Part shown: positions 58,737 to 64,000 of the stretch, piece after piece
Numbering within the stretch: the stretch's first letter is position 1
Layout: the number at the start of each line of letters is the position of its first letter
NCBI GenBank assembly: GCA_947396885.1
Contig: OX377204.1
Location: 39,579,975 to 39,643,974 of the forward strand
Direction of reading: 5' to 3'
Origin: Heligmosomoides polygyrus polygyrus
Taxonomy: Eukaryota > Nematoda > Chromadorea > Rhabditida > Heligmosomidae
DNA length: 64,000 bases
The notes under the pieces: generated by a model
Seen by the model: only the letters and a program-made list of their open reading frames with translations
What the model was told of the DNA's origin: nothing
Database searches by the model: none
Position numbers and translations under genes: made by a program

Positions 58737-59404
58737 ACTGCATGCGCAGTTACTGGTTTCCCCCTAGTTAATGAGCGGTGAAATGATTTTTAGTTTAGTT
58801 TTTTTTGCTAGTGACTTTTTACTATCGCTTCTGTTAAATCCCAGATTTACGCATTTAAAGAACTGCTAAGAGGTTGGAAATTTAATGGTCGTTCAAACGA
58901 TGAAAGCTTCATGTTGAAACACCATGCATAAATTAAGGCAAAGTTTTTCTATCAACAACTATTTCGACTTCTTAAGATGTTAAGTTTGATTTGAAACCCT
59001 CGTCCCTTTGCGTGACCAAAAGGAAAAGTGGAAGTAAAAAGGGAAAAACATTCGGCAAGAAAAAGTATTGGATCATTTTGTATTAGCATCACTAGGAAAA
59101 CCTACAAAGAATCAATTGTACTGCACTACATGACAGGTGGCTCTTACGATTTACGATGTACGGCGGTTTCTTTTTTTTTCGTAAATACGGTTTACGATGG
59201 ACGAAATTTCGAATTTCAATTACGCACACCCCTGCTCTGAATGCATATTTGTCAATGACCAGCCGATGTGTCAGTCAGAAGTTTCTCCCTCCCAAGACGA
59301 GTTTCGCACCAGTTCGGCGACCCTGGAGAGTTGGAAGAATGGCTGGCCTGGGCGGGAAATCCGAACCAGAAACCTGAAAAAAACCGTGTATGGGACAGCG
59401 GCAC

Positions 59405-61968
59405 CTCCTCTGCAATACCGCCCGCGTCGCGCGCTCAAAAAGACGGTTTGCGACGGAAAAATCCTCGCAAACCGTCGCATGCTCATAGCCTCTTTAATTT
59501 TATGTTTTTTGAGAATCTGTTGGCACCGTTCGATTCGTCTCCTCGAGATCTACACAATCATATATAAAACTTCACCGCGTTTTCGCCGTGGGTGGCCTAA
59601 AAATAACTGCAGCAGGCTTTTGCGATTAGAGCACCTTATTTTCCGTATGACGTGCAGTGTTTTCGGAGTATCTTAAGCATGGTTGCCAGTGCGCTGCCAT
59701 GTCAGGAATTCTACGAGAGTGCGCCGTGCACATTGCGTATAGGATCGAACCTAGTAATCGAATGGGCGGAAGCATGTTCACTCCGCCTCTGTCTTCACTT
59801 ACTGGAAAATGTATAGCCTTCAAGACCATTTCGAACGGTTTGAGAATTTTATCATAAATTTGCAGTCGCCCTACTCGGAAATTGCTGCAATCTGTCCCCG
59901 GCGAGACATACGTGTGCGCCGTGTGCAATGCGTATAGAGATGAACCTATCAATCGAATGGGTTCGACAACTGGTCAAGTGAGCATTTGGGGAGTTCTATC
60001 ATGAATTTTCCGCCGCTCTACTAAGGAATTGCTCTAAGGCTGTCCAGCTAGCCTTTGGAGTGCGCCGTGAACAATGCATATAGAATCGAACCATTCAATC
60101 GAGGGGGCGACCGCTTGCAAATTGCACACACGGGCGTGTTCGGAGCGCAATAACTCTTTCGAGTTCAAATCGTTTCGGCTGCAACTCATGGGTCTTGTAG
60201 GCAGTAAAGCGGCCTAGCAGCACGCTAAAGTAGAACAGTGTAGCTTAGGAAAAGGCAATGTTACAGGGAAGCGAAAATGCAGGTGAGGCTTGTGTGACGC
60301 ATTTTTTTCGATTTCAGTGGACCACTGCGGGAAGACCCGGCGAGCAAACGGCCTTCAAATGCGTGTGCAAACAGAGCGGTTAAGGTGCTTCGCGATGACG
60401 CGCTCAGAACTCCTCACTCGCTCGCGGAACTCGAACCTGCACCTCTCTCTGACCAGGCGGGAATGCTCTACGCCTTTACACCACCGGCGCCGTTTGATCG
60501 AACGCAACATCCACACCTCATGGGACCGATCAGCATCCACCCGTATCCGGGAAGAAGTTTTGATCGCAACAAAACATCGTTGTGACAGCTTACAACCTCG
60601 ATACCAGCCAATTGAGGCTTAAAGAAACTGATTTGAATTGTTTCTAACCCATAGATGGTTTTGGACAGGAAAAATTGGCCAACATCAAAAATATTGATTT
60701 ACGATGACGTTGTCGTCCGTGCATGCTCAGCCCCCGCCCTCAATGGGAAATTGCCAAAAATTCGATCTTTCTGAAATTGGTCGAGATTGATATCATCCGA
60801 TAGAGCTTTTTGTGCTGAACGGAATGGTTGCATTGCGAATGTCGAGTGCTTAAATCTGGGTGAGTACGAGCGCAAAAAAACTAACCGCTAGCTCCCGCCG
60901 CTCTAAAAGGCTAAGGCAGTTTGGACAAGTGAGGAGTTTTGAGCACAGGATCGTAACACACATTCACATTAAGGATCACATTAAGCGATCTGTTCGCGTA
61001 CGCATTTGAGGACCGTTAGCTCGCCGAATCTTCTCGCAGTGATCCACTGAAATCGGAAAAAATGCGTCACACAAGGCTGATCTGCATTTTCGCACCTCTG
61101 TAACATTGCTGCTTCCTAAGCTACATCATTCTATTTCATTTTACCACTAGACCGTATTACTGCCTAGAAGACCCGCGAGTTGCAGCCGAAGCGACTCGAA
61201 CTTGACGGAGTTATTGCGCTACGAACTTGTCCGCGCGAGCATATGCGAGCGGTCGCCCCACTCGATTGATAGGTTCTATTCTGTATGCATTGTACACGGC
61301 GTATTCTAAAGTTTTGCCGAGACAGAGCACTGCAATTCCTGGGAAGGGCGAGCGGAAATTTCTAATTTAATCGAATTTCAAACGGTTCTATCGTATATGC
61401 ATTGTACACAGCGCACTCTCGCTTCTCGCTTCATAAAACCTCTTCCTTTGTAAAAGCCGCTGTCAGTGTGTGCACTAAAGCACTTAAGGAGGGTAAGCTT
61501 TGCTGTTTAGTACGACATTTGAGCCGCTTCCGCTCACTCGATTGATAGGTTCAATCCTATATGCATTATGCACGGCGCACTCCAAAGGTCGTCGACCTGA
61601 CTGGAGCAAATCCTAGGTAGGACGGCCGGAAATTTTTTATAAAATTCCCTTATGGTGCAAGATAGTTTTGAAGGCATTACATTTTCCATTAAACGAAGAT
61701 AGAAGCCCAATGGAAATACTTCCGCCCATTCGATTGATAGGTTCGATCCTATATGCATTGTGCACGGCGCACTCTCGGAGCACTACAGGTATGACAGAGC
61801 ACTGACAACGCACGTCATGCTTGAGCGAAGCGAACGGTAGCAACAGTCTCTTAAACAACTTGCAATTGAAGAAGTTATGAGCATGCGACGGTTTGCGACG
61901 GATTTTTCCGCCGCAAACCGTCCTTTTGACTGATCGACGCGGACAGTATTGTAACCGCGCTACCGCTC
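59405..61968. mobile_element. Large (2.6-kb) foldback element
   Basis: The two ends are inverted copies: AATACCGCCCGCGTCGCGCG ... GACGGTTTGCGACGG ... GCATGCTCATA on the left, and the mirrored set at 61878-61968 on the right. Further inward pairs match: GAGAGTGCGCCGTGCAC with GTGCACGGCGCACTCTC (59720 / 61758), GTGACGCATTTTTTTCGATT with AATCGGAAAAAATGCGTCAC, and GGCTGCAACTC with GAGTTGCAGCC. The arms carry short degenerate repeats of a CGAACCTATCAATCGAATGG motif at roughly 140-190-bp spacing. No ORF of note. Confidence 0.7.
60548..60640 (+). repeat. SINE body fragment inside the large foldback
   Basis: GTTTTGATCGCAACAAAACA followed by TCGTTGTGACAGC and CAGCCAATTGAGGCTTAAA resembles the SINE body at 12175-12265. 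It has no counterpart in the opposite arm, so it probably inserted later. Confidence 0.45.
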
Positions 61969-62211
61969 GCCTTCTGTAGAGAGCAATTCTGCGTAACTAC
62001 GTGTTTCCAGGTCAACCCATCAATGTTCTCCAACACCTAGGCAGGCTTAGCAGTACAAGAATGTCAAATATGAATCAATCGTTCGCAGAGCAACAGGAGG
62101 TTCTGACAAGTCTGAAAATAACAGCGGAAATGTCAGAACGACAATTTTTGGGCGAAAATGCTTTCCTGAATGTGCAGGTGTGAACAGCATAGAATGGATA
62201 AAGCTTACATA

Positions 62212-64000
62212 TTCTTCTTGAGTATGTGGACACACATAACCTCATCATCGATAGCACCGTATTTCGAAAGCGTGACTCCCATCTGGTGTCGTTCTATAGC
62301 GGGAGTACCAGACACAGATCGACTTCATCCTTGTGAAGCATCGCGATCGAAAGCTGGTTACAGATGCGAAGGTGGTACTGTACGAGACTGTCGCCACACA
62401 GCATCGTCCGCCGATATGCACTCTTAAGTTTGCCCCTCCGAGGCTGAGGCATGTCGAGCGATGCGGTCCACCGAGAATCAAGTGGTGGCGGTTGAAGGAA
62501 AACGTTGCAGCTTTTGTTTCTCGTATTCGGTTACCAACTATGACAACCGTTGATGAAATATGGAAAGATACCACCGACACGATATTACAAGTTGCATGTT
62601 CTGAATTAGGCATGACTAAGCCTGGACGCCGCAAGATCGAGAAGCTGGCGCGGCTGCGGACTAAGGACGTAAGAGAAGAAGCCCGAGAGAAGAAAAAAAT
62701 TACATCACGCGTTCCTGCACGACAAGACCGCAGACAAATGGCGTATGTATCAGGAGGCGAAAGAAGCTGCAAAGAAGGCCGTAGCCGTTGCAAAAGCCGT
62801 CCATTATGATGATCATAGCGATAAACTCGATAAATGCGATGATGAATGACATTTTTATCGACTTTCCAAGACACGCCATTTTCAGGCCGAGGACATCGAG
62901 AAATTCTTGAGCATCAACGATTACCGTCGTTTCATAGCCGCAAGAGGGCTATGAAACGATTGCATGACTACTTCGAGAGAATTTCGACAGTAAAGTTTGC
63001 CCATCCGCCGATACCTTGCGTCCCTCTTACGTACAGCCCTGTGCAGAAAATCCTTGTGGAGGAGATGGAAGCGGCTTTGAAGATGATGAAGCCAGGCAAA
63101 GTAACGGGATCCGACGATATAGCGGCCAACCTATGGAAGTTGAGGTGCTGGAGTCCTGCTGAGTGGCTAACGAAGTTTTTCAACCAGGTTGTTGCAAAGA
63201 AGAAGGTACCCGGTAATTGGCAGGAAAGCACGACGATCCCGATTTGGAAGAAGGGCAGTCCTGCGAACTGCACGAATTACCGTCTAATTCGCTTGCTCTC
63301 GTACAGCATGAAAATCTTCGAACGAATTGTGGATGGACGTATTCGCGATATCGTTCAACTTTTCACAAATCAATGTGGCTTCGTAGCGGGCTGTGGCACC
63401 ATCGATGCCATACATGCTCCTTGTCTTCTGGTACAGAGACATGGCGAAAAGCAGAAACCGCTGCACCTTGCTTTCTCGACTTTGATCTTGTACCGCATGA
63501 CGTTATACGGTACGCCTTACGACAACACGGTGTTCCCGAAGGGCTTATTGAGTGAGTGCGCATACTTTACTCTGGCCCAAAGAGTGGTGTGCGAGCGCCA
63601 GCCGGCATATCGGTTTTTCCTATCTCCGTCGGTGTTCACCAGGGCTCTGCGCTTTCCCCGCTCCTATTCATTGTCGTAATGGATGCCATTTCGAGAGACA
63701 TTTAGAAGCCTACCCCTTCGACGCTCCTGTGTGCAGATGACGTAATGCTTGCAACCGAAGAGAAGAGCGAACTCGAGCGACAGGCGCAAGCTTGGTACGA
63801 CCGGTTGGCGATGTTCTAGCTCAAGCTAAACGTCAAAAAATCTAAGTACTTGACAACAGACGTAAACGAAGTCGGGTACATCGAGATCAATGGCACTGGC
63901 AATCACACTAGTACAAACGACAAAGTTCAAGTATCTTGGATCTACCATTGCGTCTGATGGCAGTCTGACGTTCGAGATGAACTCGCGCTTCAGCGCAGCG
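62212..64000 (+). pseudogene. RTE-B retrotransposon copy 3, 5'-truncated, runs off the window
   Basis: It begins at the equivalent of base 29450 of copy 28758-31782 (GAGTATG, then CCTCATCATCG). Pieces in several frames follow: [98 protein letters not shown] and CADDVMLATEE. Where the young copy has TAG (29613), this copy reads TAC-GAG, so the stop there is a private mutation. Frameshifts and stops show it is dead. Confidence 0.82.

Larger units (their letters stand above)
53160..64000. other. Upstream region of the titin-like gene: repeats, no coding exon found
   Basis: The exon at 53159 starts with a splice acceptor, so at least one more exon lies to the right, beyond or within this stretch. 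No Ig or FN3 reading frame was recognised. It contains foldback elements, a LINE ORF1-like pseudogene, an (AT)n microsatellite (54846-54863) and an RTE-B copy. Intervals 54120-55590, 56410-58140 and 58740-59400 show nothing recognisable. Confidence 0.55.

Overview
The window reads as a parasitic strongylid (hookworm-like) nematode chromosome. It holds intron-rich animal genes with many short introns, two families of RTE-type non-LTR retrotransposon whose proteins resemble those common in hookworm assemblies, mariner-type DNA elements with TA target duplications, tRNA-derived SINEs, and foldback elements. A 200-base run of N (27919-28118) marks a scaffold gap. All calls come from reading the sequence; no database search was run.

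Two protein-coding genes can be rebuilt exon by exon with consistent splice phases. (1) On the + strand, 157-8730, seven exons encode a 473-residue voltage-gated K+ channel subunit: a T1 domain with the HX5CX20CC zinc site of non-Shaker (Kv2-4-like) channels, S1-S6, a TVGYGD filter, and PIT instead of the usual P-x-P in S6. (2) On the - strand, from beyond the right edge down to 9220, about 30 exons encode roughly 5,190 residues of a giant muscle-type protein with Ig and FN3 domains. Titin (C. elegans TTN-1-like) is the best fit by architecture. Its order is: a 6.8-kb exon of alternating 32-residue modules with a homogenised core of 13 copies of a 192-bp unit; Ig domains; an Arg-rich exon; a Lys/Glu-rich extensible-type segment; Ig-Ig-FN3-FN3-FN3-Ig-Ig-Ig-Ig-FN3-FN3; a charged linker; Ig-FN3-FN3-Ig; and the start of a further Ig. 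The exon at 9220-9367 still ends in a splice donor, so the gene should continue leftwards across or beyond the channel gene. The channel would then lie inside an antisense intron, unless the scaffold is misjoined.

Layout: 1-8.9 kb, channel gene with TE debris in its introns; 9.2-9.4 kb, giant-gene exon; 9.4-20.2 kb, one giant-gene intron packed with foldback elements, SINEs, a mariner element and a broken RTE-A copy; 20.2-23.5 kb, Ig/FN3 exons; 23.4-33.6 kb, second huge intron (mariner, RTE-A, gap, foldback, and RTE-B with a perfect target-site duplication); 33.6-46.2 kb, Ig/FN3 and linker exons; 46.3-53.2 kb, repeat-domain exons; 53.2-64 kb, no coding exon found, several foldback elements, a LINE ORF1-like pseudogene and a third RTE-B copy running off the end.
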